64,000 bases of DNA from Teredinibacter turnerae T7901 (GCF_000023025.1 NC_012997.1:1844764-1908763), one strand, 5' to 3'. Shown: positions 7,371 to 15,129, counted from the stretch's first letter. Notes: a model not told the origin generated them from the letters alone. Program-made: numbers and translations.

Positions 7371-7994
7371 ATGAGCAAGACCTTACTATACTCGGCAATC
7401 ATTACATCAATCTCTCTAGTTATTATGAGGGTGATCCCTTATTTTGAGGGGTATAATTTTGATAAGTATTGGTCATTGCCAATGGGCGTATTACCCGTAG
7501 GTTTGATATCCCTTATTGTTTTTTTACTTTCCTCTGTTGTGGTCATTATAAAGATTTTTCGGAAGACTAAATCCTCATACAACTTAGCTGTAATTGGCGG
7601 AATGATTCTGACTCTATTTTCTGTCTACAACCTACCTATCCCAAGCTATGTCGATGGAATGCATAAGCGTGTGAAGGCTGAACTCTCTAGAGCGGAATTA
7701 CTGGATTTTGTTAGTGATGCCAGTGCAGAGGAATTGGATTGGCTGGATCGAGATGCGCATTCGAAACTTATTGATTTGCTTCGTGCTAAGCATTTAAAAG
7801 CTCTTTCTTTAAGCGGTATCGCTCCTAGAATAGAGAAAGGAGAGGGGTATATTTCAGTATTCTATGGCAGTGCACTAGTGAAGCATTGGGGATATGTGGT
7901 TGGGGATATTGATGAGTTTCCAATCGAACATATACCTCTAGAAATGCAGCGGAAAGTTTACGAAGGTGTTTGGGTTTATCACGATATTTGGTAG
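7371..7994 (+). CDS. Membrane protein with soluble C-terminal domain, unknown function (cassette gene)
   Basis: The 207-aa protein is read from the ATG at 7371 (MSKTLLYSAI). The frame extends to 7344 only inside attC. Three hydrophobic segments (residues about 5-22, 38-64 and 76-90) precede a soluble C-terminal domain of about 110 residues with FVSDASAEELDWLDRDAHSK and a Tyr/Trp-rich end (GVWVYHDIW). The last domain may be extracytoplasmic given the odd helix number; that is inference. No family is recognised. Confidence 0.72.
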   Translation: MSKTLLYSAIITSISLVIMRVIPYFEGYNFDKYWSLPMGVLPVGLISLIVFLLSSVVVIIKIFRKTKSSYNLAVIGGMILTLFSVYNLPIPSYVDGMHKRVKAELSRAELLDFVSDASAEELDWLDRDAHSKLIDLLRAKHLKALSLSGIAPRIEKGEGYISVFYGSALVKHWGYVVGDIDEFPIEHIPLEMQRKVYEGVWVYHDIW

Positions 7995-7996
7995 GC

Positions 7997-8107
7997 GTAT
8001 AACAAAGCCAGCAACGGCGAGCTACTTTTCCGTCGCTTGAATTATGGCGAAAAAGACTGCCATAATTCAATCAACTACAAAGCAGCCGCGTTCTGGCGGC
8101 GTTATGC
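7997..8107 (+). repeat. attC site
   Basis: R'' GTATAAC (7997) is the exact complement of GTTATAC at 7355. R' GTTATGC at 8101. The stem CTTGAATTATGGC pairs with GCCATAATTCAA. Confidence 0.9.
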
Positions 8108-8123
8108 CCGTAGGGGAGTTCTT

Positions 8124-8417
8124 ATGAAAAAGTCTGTTTTTATATTTATTAGCATCTTAATTTTATTTCTAGATGGGTGTGCGTACAAAGTGGGAACTAA
8201 GAACAACGAGTACGCGTGGGGTTGCAAAAATGCAAAAACAAAGAAATTATTTTTGGAAGAAAATACAGAAATACCGGAAGTTTGTGAGAATAAGGCACTT
8301 ATTAAGACATGCCTAAAGTTATTAAAAGTTGAGTCTATACCATTAATTGCAATGAGCTCAGTTGTAATCGTGGGTAACGTAATTCATTTTGTAGACACCT
8401 CAACGTGTGGCAAATAA
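8124..8417 (+). CDS. Putative small lipoprotein (cassette gene)
   Basis: The 97-aa protein is read from the ATG at 8124 (MKKSVFIFISILILFLDGC), preceded by a GGGGAG ribosome site. The frame is open further upstream only through attC. Residues 1-18 form a signal sequence with a candidate lipobox ending at Cys19; LDGC is a loose match. Five more Cys follow in the mature part. A second hydrophobic stretch lies near residues 73-88. Function unknown. Confidence 0.7.
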   Translation: MKKSVFIFISILILFLDGCAYKVGTKNNEYAWGCKNAKTKKLFLEENTEIPEVCENKALIKTCLKLLKVESIPLIAMSSVVIVGNVIHFVDTSTCGK

Positions 8418-8420
8418 AAT

Positions 8421-8534
8421 GCATAACCAGTTTGTCAACAGGACATTTTTTGCTACGCTCCGTTTTGCGATGGCTACGCCATTTTTTCGCAAAACTTCAC
8501 TACGCAAAAATTTCCTGTTACAAAGGCGTTATGC
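8421..8534 (+). repeat. attC site
   Basis: R'' GCATAAC (8421) is the exact complement of GTTATGC at 8101. R' GTTATGC at 8528. The stem ATTTTTTGCTACGCTCCG pairs with TACGCAAAAATTTCC-like sequence. Confidence 0.9.
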
Positions 8535-8544
8535 AAACAAGTAG

Positions 8545-8886
8545 ATGAAAAAGTTCGTATTGCTTGAAGTAATATTTTTAGTGTCGTGCTTTAAATTACC
8601 GAATCAAAATGAATTTGATCTAAGCTCTCTAGTTGAAATATGTCGAAAAATGGAAATTTATGAGTTTGGAGGAGTAGATATAGCACAATGGCCAGAGATG
8701 CTTATAGCGATAGACCCACTCGTTGTGCGTAGGGATATAAACGGATTGTACATTGTGATGGACTCTTATTCTATTGATGAAAGCGGTTTTTTCTGTTCCT
8801 ACGACGAGAAGCTTTATAACCAAAGTGCAAGTCATAGCTATACATTAATAGGCAATAATGTGTATTCATTTATTTCAAAGAATTAG
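8545..8886 (+). CDS. Putative small lipoprotein (cassette gene)
   Basis: The 113-aa protein starts MKKFVLLEVIFLVSC. The lipobox LVSC gives lipidation at Cys15, so a periplasm-facing lipoprotein is likely. The mature part is rich in Tyr, Ser and Ile and ends YSFISKN. It has no recognisable domain. The cassette is longer than needed: 38 untranslated bases separate the stop from R''. Confidence 0.7.
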   Translation: MKKFVLLEVIFLVSCFKLPNQNEFDLSSLVEICRKMEIYEFGGVDIAQWPEMLIAIDPLVVRRDINGLYIVMDSYSIDESGFFCSYDEKLYNQSASHSYTLIGNNVYSFISKN

Positions 8887-8924
8887 CACATTAGATAATT
8901 AAAACGCAGAAGATCAAATAAAGT

Positions 8925-9038
8925 GCATAACCAAGCCAGCCAGCGGACCTCCGTTCCGGCCTTTGAATTTTGTGCTTGTCGCTACGCTTGCACAAAATTA
9001 AAGGCCTGCACTGCGGCCTCTGCTGCGCGGCGTTAAGC
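8925..9038 (+). repeat. attC site
   Basis: R'' GCATAAC (8925) is the exact complement of GTTATGC at 8528. R' GTTAAGC at 9032. The stem contains CCGGCCTTTGAATTTTGTGC and its inverse. Confidence 0.9.
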
Positions 9039-9049
9039 AAGAATGAGCA

Positions 9050-9460
9050 ATGAGAACTTTAATTAAATTTGGACTAATTTTAACCGTATTGTCGATGGTA
9101 ATGTTTATCATTGGAATCCGATTCGGTGCAATGTCTCATCAATACGCGGACGCGCCCTTCAAATTAGGCATGTTGGTGTATGAATTAGAAGAGCTGAATG
9201 AAGGGTTTCCTGACTCAAAATTCAAAAACATCAAAGAAATAGAGCTTAACCAACTAATCTGGTATTCGGATATATATCTAAATACGTATCATCGTTACTT
9301 CTGGCCTAATTGTGATATCGAGCGAGTCACTAATAATCTTAAACGTGCGGCGGCTTATCGTAGACAAAACCCGTACAATATGGAATGTGGGGCTCCTGAA
9401 TTATGTCAGCATGTAAGAGAAATCAATCAAGCTGTATCGAAATACAAGAATCTTTTTTAG
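9050..9460 (+). CDS. Small membrane-anchored protein (cassette gene)
   Basis: The 136-aa protein has a single hydrophobic anchor at residues 5-26 (LIKFGLILTVLSMVMFIIGI), then a soluble helical region. An ATG at 9043 opens only a few codons, so 9050 is preferred. By eye, the segment LIWYSDIYL...IERVTNNLKRAAAYRRQNP aligns with a similarly placed segment of the cassette protein at 2221-2709. The two are probably divergent members of one cassette family of unknown role. Confidence 0.7.
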   Translation: MRTLIKFGLILTVLSMVMFIIGIRFGAMSHQYADAPFKLGMLVYELEELNEGFPDSKFKNIKEIELNQLIWYSDIYLNTYHRYFWPNCDIERVTNNLKRAAAYRRQNPYNMECGAPELCQHVREINQAVSKYKNLF

Positions 9461-9470
9461 TGCGTCTTAT

Positions 9471-9584
9471 CCCTAACAAGTTGCTCCATTTGACGTTTTG
9501 GCCTACGCTCCGTTTTGGGGTTGCTTCGCAACTTTATCCCAAAACTCCACTACAGCCAAAACGCAAATGAGCAAGGCGTTAAAT
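9471..9584 (+). repeat. attC site
   Basis: R'' CCCTAAC (9471) differs at two bases from the complement of opening R' GTTAAGC. R' GTTAAAT at 9578. The arms CATTTGACGTTTTGGC and GCCAAAACGCAAATG pair. Confidence 0.86.
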
Positions 9585-9608
9585 GCCCAGCCGGCCTTCG
9601 AGGAAATT

Positions 9609-10004
9609 ATGAAAGGCTTAACCATTTTCGCAATGATATTTTTGACCGGTTGTATACCTCCATATACATGGAATGTAATTCGTGAAACAAAGATAGAAAA
9701 ATATGATAGTAATTGCATTCGTAGCGCTGTTCATAAAGTAAGCGGCGTAATTGGTGTTGTATCAACTTTGCCTTCTCAATCGTATACCCTTACGGGTAAA
9801 CCATTACCGAGATATAGGCAGTTTTTAGTAGAAACAGAGTATGGTATTGCATATCTAAATATCAGCGATGCATCTGGCAAAATAGATGTTAGTGCATCTT
9901 TCTCGGGCTATGAAGAAAAGCCCGAAGGTATAGAAACTCAAGGTGCAGATGCACTAAGCGGCATCGTCAATTCAATAAGTAGGAATTGTGGAAATGGCAT
10001 TTAA
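9609..10004 (+). CDS. Putative lipoprotein (cassette gene)
   Basis: The 131-aa protein is read from the ATG at 9609, with GAGGA upstream; the frame upstream of it is attC. The signal MKGLTIFAMIFLTGC gives a strong lipobox (LTGC, Cys15). The mature domain has alternating strand-like segments (VIGVVSTLPSQSYTL, YGIAYLNISD, IDVSASFSGY) and a final Cys pair with the mature N-terminal region. It looks like a small beta-rich periplasmic lipoprotein. No family is named with confidence. Confidence 0.75.
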   Translation: MKGLTIFAMIFLTGCIPPYTWNVIRETKIEKYDSNCIRSAVHKVSGVIGVVSTLPSQSYTLTGKPLPRYRQFLVETEYGIAYLNISDASGKIDVSASFSGYEEKPEGIETQGADALSGIVNSISRNCGNGI

Positions 10005-10100
10005 CAAAGCAATCTACCGGACATCCACTGCGTCGTTTAAAGTGCGCTTAATAGCACACTTTAATCAACTTCGTTCCTGCCGGTAATTGCGGCGTTATGA
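9999..10100 (+). repeat. attC site
   Basis: R'' ATTTAAC (9999) is the exact complement of GTTAAAT at 9578 and overlaps the upstream stop codon. R' GTTATGA at 10094. Arms TTTAAAGTGCGCTT and GCACACTTTAA pair. Confidence 0.9.
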
Positions 10101-10107
10101 GTACGCA

Positions 10108-10536
10108 ATGAATAAAGTTCTTATATTTTTATTGCTATGCATGCCGGTATGCTGTTTTTCGGCGTCGTGTATAAATTTACCTTTTTATGGGTATACGGAT
10201 TATGAAGGTGAAGAGTACGTTTTCTATGCATCTCAGAAAGAGCTAGTTGGAGTGCCAACCTGGGATCCGAGAAATGAAGAGCCACCGCTTTCCGTAGGGA
10301 AGGCAACGAAAATTGCAAATTTATGGGCGTCTAAATATAAAATACAGCTATCACTCTTTTCCGTGATGTTTATGCAAAGGGAGTGTGCAAGTCTTAAAGG
10401 GCATTGGGTGTATTTGTTCATGTATCAGTCTAAAGAACCCAGCCACAATAAAGAGGATGGCTTTGTAATGGTAGGTGTTCTTCAAAATGGGGTGTTGTTA
10501 CTCCCAGAGAAACAGCATGGTCCAAAAAACTCATAA
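10108..10536 (+). CDS. Small exported protein of unknown function (cassette gene)
   Basis: The 142-aa protein is read from the ATG at 10108 (MNKVLIFLLLCMPVCCFSA). The signal peptide probably ends after FSA, giving a mature secreted or periplasmic protein with two Cys. The middle has a LSVGKATKIANLWASKYKI helix followed by strands (HWVYLFMYQSK, GFVMVGVLQNGVLLLPE), a PepSY-like feel but without firm support. The stop codon lies inside R'' of the next attC. Confidence 0.7.
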   Translation: MNKVLIFLLLCMPVCCFSASCINLPFYGYTDYEGEEYVFYASQKELVGVPTWDPRNEEPPLSVGKATKIANLWASKYKIQLSLFSVMFMQRECASLKGHWVYLFMYQSKEPSHNKEDGFVMVGVLQNGVLLLPEKQHGPKNS

Positions 10537-10650
10537 CAAGTTGCTCCACGCTGACACATACTGCTACGCTCGTTTTTGTGCATGTCGCTGCGCTCCAATT
10601 CTACACAAAAACGCTCTCCGCCGTATGTGCGGGTGAGCAAGGCGTTATGC
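10531..10650 (+). repeat. attC site
   Basis: R'' TCATAAC (10531) is the exact complement of GTTATGA at 10094. R' GTTATGC at 10644. The arms GCTGACACATACTGC and GCCGTATGTGCGGG pair. Confidence 0.9.
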
Positions 10651-10661
10651 TCAAGAATAGT

Positions 10662-10994
10662 ATGAGAAAAATATTGCTACCAACTTGCGTAATTATATCT
10701 GCTCTTATCGGATGGTATTTTACATTTAGTATTTTTTACGAATCTTGGGTGCCGTATTACTACGAAGACTACTTATCGCACATTTATATTGGTATAAGCC
10801 TGGTTTTAGTCGTTTCACCTTTGTTTCTAGCCCACTATAAATTCAAAGGGGATTCAAAAATTGGCTATTATCGGGCATATACATGGTTTGGCCTTTTTGT
10901 TGTATTGCTATTCATAGGTATTACAGTTTATATGTTTAGCACGGGTTTTTTGTTTAATAATGGTTCTGGCGTATACAAAGTTGGCAATGCTTAA
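10662..10994 (+). CDS. Three-helix membrane protein of unknown function (cassette gene)
   Basis: Read from the ATG at 10662 the product is 110 aa (MRKILLPTCVIISALIGW). An alternative ATG at 10647 lies inside R' and would add MLKNS. There are three hydrophobic segments (about 4-25, 41-58 and 76-96). No motif points to a function. Confidence 0.68.
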   Translation: MRKILLPTCVIISALIGWYFTFSIFYESWVPYYYEDYLSHIYIGISLVLVVSPLFLAHYKFKGDSKIGYYRAYTWFGLFVVLLFIGITVYMFSTGFLFNNGSGVYKVGNA

Positions 10995-11000
10995 GGTCAA

Positions 11001-11129
11001 GCATAACAAGGTTATTAACCATCGCCAGCAAGCTGGCTGGACCTCCGCTGCGTCGCTTGTTTTGCGGTTTTACGCTACGCTACCGCAAAACAATCAACAC
11101 AGCTCCGGCCGGTTATAACGGCGTTATGA
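11001..11129 (+). repeat. attC site
   Basis: R'' GCATAAC (11001) is the exact complement of GTTATGC at 10644. R' GTTATGA at 11123. Nearly the same stem as the attC at 5697. Confidence 0.9.
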
Positions 11130-11138
11130 GTTTTTAGT

Positions 11139-11510
11139 GTGAAGTCAGTTTTATTAACAGTAGGTTTTCTTATTTCTATATTGCTTAGTATGTATCTAGG
11201 TTATAGAGAGGGAATTAAAGATGGTTATACGTACACGAAAGTACGAAGCGACTTTGAAGATGCTACGGGCTTACTTCGCAGCGCAAAAGAGAGCGCTTCG
11301 ACTAGCTATGCGTGGTATACAAAGCTGAATGAATCAGAGTCCATGGATGATGTTCATATTCTAGCTGAAAGCGAACGACAATTTAGTTTGTATAATATAG
11401 AGAAATTTAGAATTCAGGCTAAGCGCCTTAGAGATGCGAATATCAATTATCCATTAGTAGAAATATATGAGCCAATCATATCAGAAATGGAGCAAGAATT
11501 ATTAAGGTAA
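11139..11510 (+). CDS. Small membrane-anchored protein (cassette gene)
   Basis: The start is GTG at 11139 (MKSVLLTVGFLISILLSMYLGY), 10 bases after R'; no ATG precedes the hydrophobic anchor. The 123-aa product has one N-terminal membrane segment (residues 2-20) and a charged helical remainder ending EPIISEMEQELLR. The layout matches the products at 2221 and 9050 (anchor plus about 100-residue helical domain). Function unknown. Confidence 0.66.
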   Translation: MKSVLLTVGFLISILLSMYLGYREGIKDGYTYTKVRSDFEDATGLLRSAKESASTSYAWYTKLNESESMDDVHILAESERQFSLYNIEKFRIQAKRLRDANINYPLVEIYEPIISEMEQELLR

Positions 11511-11511
11511 C

Positions 11512-11646
11512 TCATAACAAAGCCATCTTGCATCGCACTTGCTGCGCAAGCGCTGGACAAATTTTCCATGGTCCTTTTTTGTGGTTTAACGCTACGCTAC
11601 CACAAAACGGTCCATTCCAAATTTGCCGCAAATGGCGGCGTTATAC
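11512..11646 (+). repeat. attC site
   Basis: R'' TCATAAC (11512) is the exact complement of GTTATGA at 11123. R' GTTATAC at 11640. Arms include AATTTTCCATGGTCC and its inverse. Confidence 0.9.
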
Positions 11647-12011
11647 GTCGCTGAGCCTTTAAATGAAACTCTGGCTAGTTGGCTTTGAAATGGCTGCGGA
11701 ACTGGTGGAATGCAATATTTAGTGTTGGGTAACGCCACCTTCGGTCGCGTTGTTAGTGGGGTAGCCTCGTTAGAGTTTGTACCAATCAATCGGTCAAATA
11801 AAGTTGTAATAGTTCATAGTTAACTTGCTAGGTGATTAGGACAACTTTATTTCACCTGGTTGTGTGCTAGGAATGTAGTTTGTGCCTTTGTTTGAGGTGC
11901 TTTATCGTCGGGAATGTCGGCGTCTTTTTGGTATGTAGGTTTAAAATGGGCCTGTCATTTTGCAGGCTCTTAAGTAGTTTCGTTGGGGTTGGTCGTGATC
12001 GGCAGGGCAAT
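11641..12011 (+). repeat. Gene-less cassette family A, copy 4 (candidate structured RNA)
   Basis: It lies 6.4 kb from copy 3. Closing-stem halves are at 11653-11666 and 11955-11969. Inner hairpin arms are at 11796-11807 and 11841-11852, with a T-A terminal pair (T-G in copies 1-2, C-G in copy 3). A premature stop and indels exclude a frame shared with copy 3. Confidence 0.8.
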
Positions 12012-12107
12012 GCATAACAATGAGCACCAGGCTCAGCCGCTGCGCGGCTTGGACCTCCATTTCGGCGCTTCGCGCCTACATTGCGGCCCCTGTGCTGGGC
12101 GTTAGCA
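12012..12107 (+). repeat. attC site
   Basis: R'' GCATAAC (12012), one mismatch to the complement of opening R' GTTATAC. R' GTTAGCA at 12101. Same core as the other family A attC sites. Confidence 0.88.
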
Positions 12108-12136
12108 CACCATACATCGACAAAAGTAAATAGATA

Positions 12137-12601
12137 ATGAAGAAACTTGTTCCTTTAACCTTGCTGGTTCCGTTTAACGTAATTGCAAACCCCTTTGTAG
12201 AGATAACTCCAGATAATCAATGTTCTGATGTGAAAGTGATTGAGAATCGAATTCAGGAATCTGAAAATGGGAAATTAGAACTTGAAGATAATCTTATATT
12301 TTATTCAGTTGAAGGTCGATATAAAGGTTACCAAGTTCATCTTCGCTATACATGTAGAGCGCAAGGATTGCTAAATTATTCATACAAGCAATTTGCTGAT
12401 TATAACGAAGCCAAGGAAATAACTTATTCTTGGGTTCCAATAGTAGAAGCTCAAATTGGTAAACCAAGTATTGACACCAGGATTATTGAAAAGGAGCAGC
12501 TCATAGATCCCGAGACTATTATGATTGCATGGAAGTATAGAAATAAACTATGCACCTCTGCTGTAGACACAATTGGTATGGGTGCAGTATGGTCGTGGTA
12601 A
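12137..12601 (+). CDS. Small exported protein of unknown function (cassette gene)
   Basis: The 154-aa protein has a signal peptide MKKLVPLTLLVPFNVIANPF, probably cut after IAN. The mature part carries three Cys (NQCSDVKV, YTCRAQG, KLCTSAVD) and strand-rich segments such as GYQVHLRYTC and IMIAWKYRN. It looks like a periplasmic beta-type fold. No family is recognised. Between R' and the ATG there are 29 bases that may hold the ribosome site. Confidence 0.7.
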   Translation: MKKLVPLTLLVPFNVIANPFVEITPDNQCSDVKVIENRIQESENGKLELEDNLIFYSVEGRYKGYQVHLRYTCRAQGLLNYSYKQFADYNEAKEITYSWVPIVEAQIGKPSIDTRIIEKEQLIDPETIMIAWKYRNKLCTSAVDTIGMGAVWSW

Positions 12602-12603
12602 AG

Positions 12604-12719
12604 TGCTAACAAAGCAATTAAGCCGGGACATTTTGGCTTCCTTTCCGTTTTGGGGTGGCTACGCCACTTTACCCAAAACTCCAATCCAGCCAAAATGCCG
12701 CTTATGTGCGGCGTTAAGC
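12604..12719 (+). repeat. attC site
   Basis: R'' TGCTAAC (12604) is the exact complement of GTTAGCA at 12101. R' GTTAAGC at 12713. Arms CATTTTGGCTTCC and CCAGCCAAAATGCC pair. Confidence 0.9.
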
Positions 12720-12735
12720 GGGATATGGATAAACT

Positions 12736-13179
12736 ATGATTTTTAAACATTCTTTTATGAAATTATTTGCAGCTCTTTATGTATTTTATATTGTGATTGG
12801 CTTGGGAAGATTTTCATACATTTTATTTATAACTAATAATTCAAAATTTAGTATAATTTCAGAAAATTTGGATGTTTGGCTATCTTTAGCTTGGAAGCCT
12901 TTCGGTATAGGTGTTGTATTATCAGCTCTAGCGGCCGGGATTGTACAGTGGGTATACAAATGTAAATTTTATGACGGAAAAGTGGTTTGTCGTAATACTT
13001 GGGGCGTTGCAAAAACAATTAACTTAGAAGATATTTTATCCATATCACGATTTCGAATTCCAGTCATTGGTTTTATAAAATTAAAAGTAAACGGTTCTAA
13101 TTCGTCTTGCTGGCTTGCAGATTCCGCGTTTGAGCATTTAAATACAACTATGGCTGGTTTAACAAGGCCATCAATTTGA
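12736..13179 (+). CDS. Membrane protein with PH-like (YcxB/bPH-type) domain (cassette gene)
   Basis: The 147-aa protein has two hydrophobic segments (residues about 8-32 and 55-75). They are followed by CKFYDGKVVCRNTWGVAKTINLEDILSISRF and a strand-rich end, the pattern of bacterial PH-like domains attached to a two-helix membrane hairpin. The coding frame runs through the R'' core and ends 17 bases inside attC, so the last residues (GLTRPSI) come from the recombination site. Function unknown. Confidence 0.65.
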   Translation: MIFKHSFMKLFAALYVFYIVIGLGRFSYILFITNNSKFSIISENLDVWLSLAWKPFGIGVVLSALAAGIVQWVYKCKFYDGKVVCRNTWGVAKTINLEDILSISRFRIPVIGFIKLKVNGSNSSCWLADSAFEHLNTTMAGLTRPSI

Positions 13180-13261
13180 CAGTTTTTCCGTTACGCCTTT
13201 TGTGCTTAAAAATAGCACAAAAGTCTCCACTCCAAAACTGCAAATTATGGCAGCGTTATGA
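13157..13261 (+). repeat. attC site overlapping a coding end
   Basis: R'' GTTTAAC (13157), one mismatch to the complement of opening R' GTTAAGC. R' GTTATGA at 13255. Arms AGTTTTTCCGTTACGCC and the inverse near 13230. The upstream gene stops within this site. Confidence 0.85.
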
Positions 13262-13276
13262 GTGTGAGTAAGAAAC

Positions 13277-13666
13277 ATGGATACAGAAGCGAATTGGAAA
13301 CAGTTAAATCAATATATTGATCTTTACAAATTTCATTGGGATCTTGCACTAAAACTTTGCATATTCTTCCTTGGAATATCAGGCGCAGTGTCAGCTTATG
13401 TGATTAAAAACCAAGATGTAGAGTACATGGGTATATCCCTTGTCATTCCAATAGGTCTTTGTCTTTTTGGTTCATGGCTCGCTCATAGCAGCCTCCCTGG
13501 GTTACATTTGATAAGAAATGAGGCGCAACGGTTAGGCGAGGACCTCAATTTAGAGTCTTATCCCGAATTTCGCTCGTTAATTACGTTTGTTAATGCTCTG
13601 CGTTTTTTGCTTTTTACTTGTGCGGTTGGCATGCTAGTTTTGTGGTTTTTAATTAATTGTGCTTAA
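13277..13666 (+). CDS. Three-helix membrane protein of unknown function (cassette gene)
   Basis: The 129-aa protein has a soluble N-terminal helix (MDTEANWKQLNQYIDLYKFHWDL), two closely spaced membrane segments (about 25-43 and 50-68), a cytoplasmic or loop region with RNEAQRLGEDLNLESYPEF, and a last membrane segment (about 103-126). The stop codon lies in R''. No function assigned. Confidence 0.7.
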   Translation: MDTEANWKQLNQYIDLYKFHWDLALKLCIFFLGISGAVSAYVIKNQDVEYMGISLVIPIGLCLFGSWLAHSSLPGLHLIRNEAQRLGEDLNLESYPEFRSLITFVNALRFLLFTCAVGMLVLWFLINCA

Positions 13667-13777
13667 CAAATTGCTCCATTTGACGCAGCGGTCTACGCTC
13701 CTTCTTGTGCATTCGCTACGCTCATTGTTGCACAAAAATCCACTACAACCGCTACGCAAATGAGCAAGGCGTTATAT
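13661..13777 (+). repeat. attC site
   Basis: R'' GCTTAAC (13661) has two mismatches to the complement of opening R' GTTATGA. R' GTTATAT at 13771. Arms CATTTGACGCAGCGG and CCGCTACGCAAATG pair. Confidence 0.86.
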
Positions 13778-13795
13778 GCAAAAAAGGACGTGCAC

Positions 13796-14230
13796 ATGAG
13801 AATAGATCTAGAGTATATCGCTAAAATACTTGACGTTTTTCTCGAGTCTGAAAAAGCTCACGTTGAGCTTCCAGAGCTCGAAGAGAACGGTATAGCACTA
13901 AAAGGTGAGCCCGGATTCTTTGACGAGAAGCTTGTTTTTCATATGCAGATCGCTATCGACAATGAACTTATCGGAACCAAAAGTGGACTCGCAAGAAATA
14001 TTAAAGAAATCGGCATGCACCAATCCATAGATGGGATGGGATCGATTATCTCAATCCCGATTCGCCTTACGCAAAAGGGTCATGATTTTGCCTGTGCACT
14101 AAATAATAAAGAGGTTCTGCAGAAGCTAAAAACCGAGTTTAAAGATGCCCCCTTCAAGGTAATATTTGAAGGCGGTCAAAAATTGATTGAACACTTTATG
14201 AAGAAAAAGCTGGATGAGATATTGGAGTAA
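13796..14230 (+). CDS. DUF2513 family protein (cassette gene)
   Basis: The start is the ATG at 13796, with AAAAGGACG upstream; the frame further left is attC. The 144-aa product shows the DUF2513 layout: MRIDLEYIAKILDVFLES at the N-terminus, an EKLVFHMQIAIDNELI segment typical of a winged-helix-like core, IRLTQKGHDFACALNN, and a C-terminal amphipathic helix (VIFEGGQKLIEHFMKKKLDEIL). DUF2513 proteins are common on mobile elements and have no established activity. A DNA-binding role is only a guess from the winged-helix look. Confidence 0.75.
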   Translation: MRIDLEYIAKILDVFLESEKAHVELPELEENGIALKGEPGFFDEKLVFHMQIAIDNELIGTKSGLARNIKEIGMHQSIDGMGSIISIPIRLTQKGHDFACALNNKEVLQKLKTEFKDAPFKVIFEGGQKLIEHFMKKKLDEILE

Positions 14231-14233
14231 GGT

Positions 14234-14326
14234 ATATAACAAAGTGGTCAAGTACACTCCGGCCCTACGGGCCTGCGCGGGGCAAATTAAGCTTCGCTCA
14301 ATTTGCCCCTTACCACAGCGTTAGAA
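14234..14326 (+). repeat. attC site
   Basis: R'' ATATAAC (14234) is the exact complement of GTTATAT at 13771. R' GTTAGAA at 14320. Compact stem around GGGCAAATTAAGC / CAATTTGCCCC. Confidence 0.88.
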
Positions 14327-14630
14327 AGCGTCGGAAACGTTAACTTTGAAGCGCTATGTTTTGGTTAATCGCTATCGGGTAGCTAGGGATTTGCAGGCTT
14401 AAATTGGGGCTTCACTCGCTGGAAGTTGTAGGGTTCTTAATGTGGTTCGGGCTCTCGGAGAGCGAGTTAGATCCTAATTGGTACCGGTCGTTCTATTCGC
14501 ATTCGTTTGGGTTTTGTACATAATTGGTAGTTTTGCGCGGTGTTCTCATCGCACATTTAAAGTGAGTAGTTGTATTTAATATGGAGCAGGGTCGTTTGGT
14601 CCCAATAATTTGGGTTTGTCGCGTAAGCTT
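14321..14630 (+). repeat. Gene-less cassette family B, copy 2
   Basis: Shares all the blocks listed for 6442-6750. The hairpin before attC is GTTT-GTCGCGT-AAGC, where C-G of copy 1 is replaced by a T-G wobble. No conserved gene. Confidence 0.8.
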
Positions 14631-14747
14631 TTATAACCAAGTCAGCCAGCAGGACCTGCGTTTCGGAGCTTGTTTTTCGTGGCAAAACGCTACGCTACCA
14701 CAAAAAACAAGCTCCTCCACTGCGGCCGCTGCCGCACGGCGTTATAC
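14631..14747 (+). repeat. attC site
   Basis: R'' TTATAAC (14631), one mismatch to the complement of opening R' GTTAGAA. R' GTTATAC at 14741. Very similar to the attC at 6751. Confidence 0.88.
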
Positions 14748-14754
14748 CTAAATC

Positions 14755-15129
14755 ATGGATATAGTCATTGTCGAAGTAGAAGATGCTGGCTCACAGCTAA
14801 AAGTCACAGAGCTGCCAGATGGTAATATCGAAGTGAATCTTGATGTTACGTACAATTTCGCGATCTCATATCAAAAGACTTGCTACAGGTTAAATTTCTC
14901 GAGAGAAAAATTCGAATATTTTCAGCACTGCTTAAAAAATGGAATCAAGTCTTGGCACGGCGACTCGTCAATTTGGCAAGCAAATAAGATATTTATCCAA
15001 AAACAAAATCACCCCAATAATTACCGTAATGTTCGCGTGTATAGGCGCTTCTTTATTGTTGGTTTTAATATTGTTCCAGTGGCTTTGTCGCAGGTTGTTG
15101 TGCGGGCAATTTTGGGGGTAAAGGTATAA
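14755..15129 (+). CDS. Cassette protein of unknown function with hydrophobic C-terminus
   Basis: The 124-aa protein has a soluble strand-rich N-terminal half (MDIVIVEVEDAGSQLKVTELPDGNIEVNLDVTYNFAISY), a middle with SREKFEYFQHCLKNGIKSWHG, and a hydrophobic segment at about residues 98-115. The stop codon overlaps R'' of attC. A smaller frame nested at 14939 is an overlap and is not supported. Function unknown. Confidence 0.65.
   Translation: MDIVIVEVEDAGSQLKVTELPDGNIEVNLDVTYNFAISYQKTCYRLNFSREKFEYFQHCLKNGIKSWHGDSSIWQANKIFIQKQNHPNNYRNVRVYRRFFIVGFNIVPVALSQVVVRAILGVKV

Noticed and set aside
14939-15121. Small frame nested in the cassette gene at 14755-15129
   Set aside because: Completely overlapped by a better-supported frame that ends at R''; no own ribosome site.
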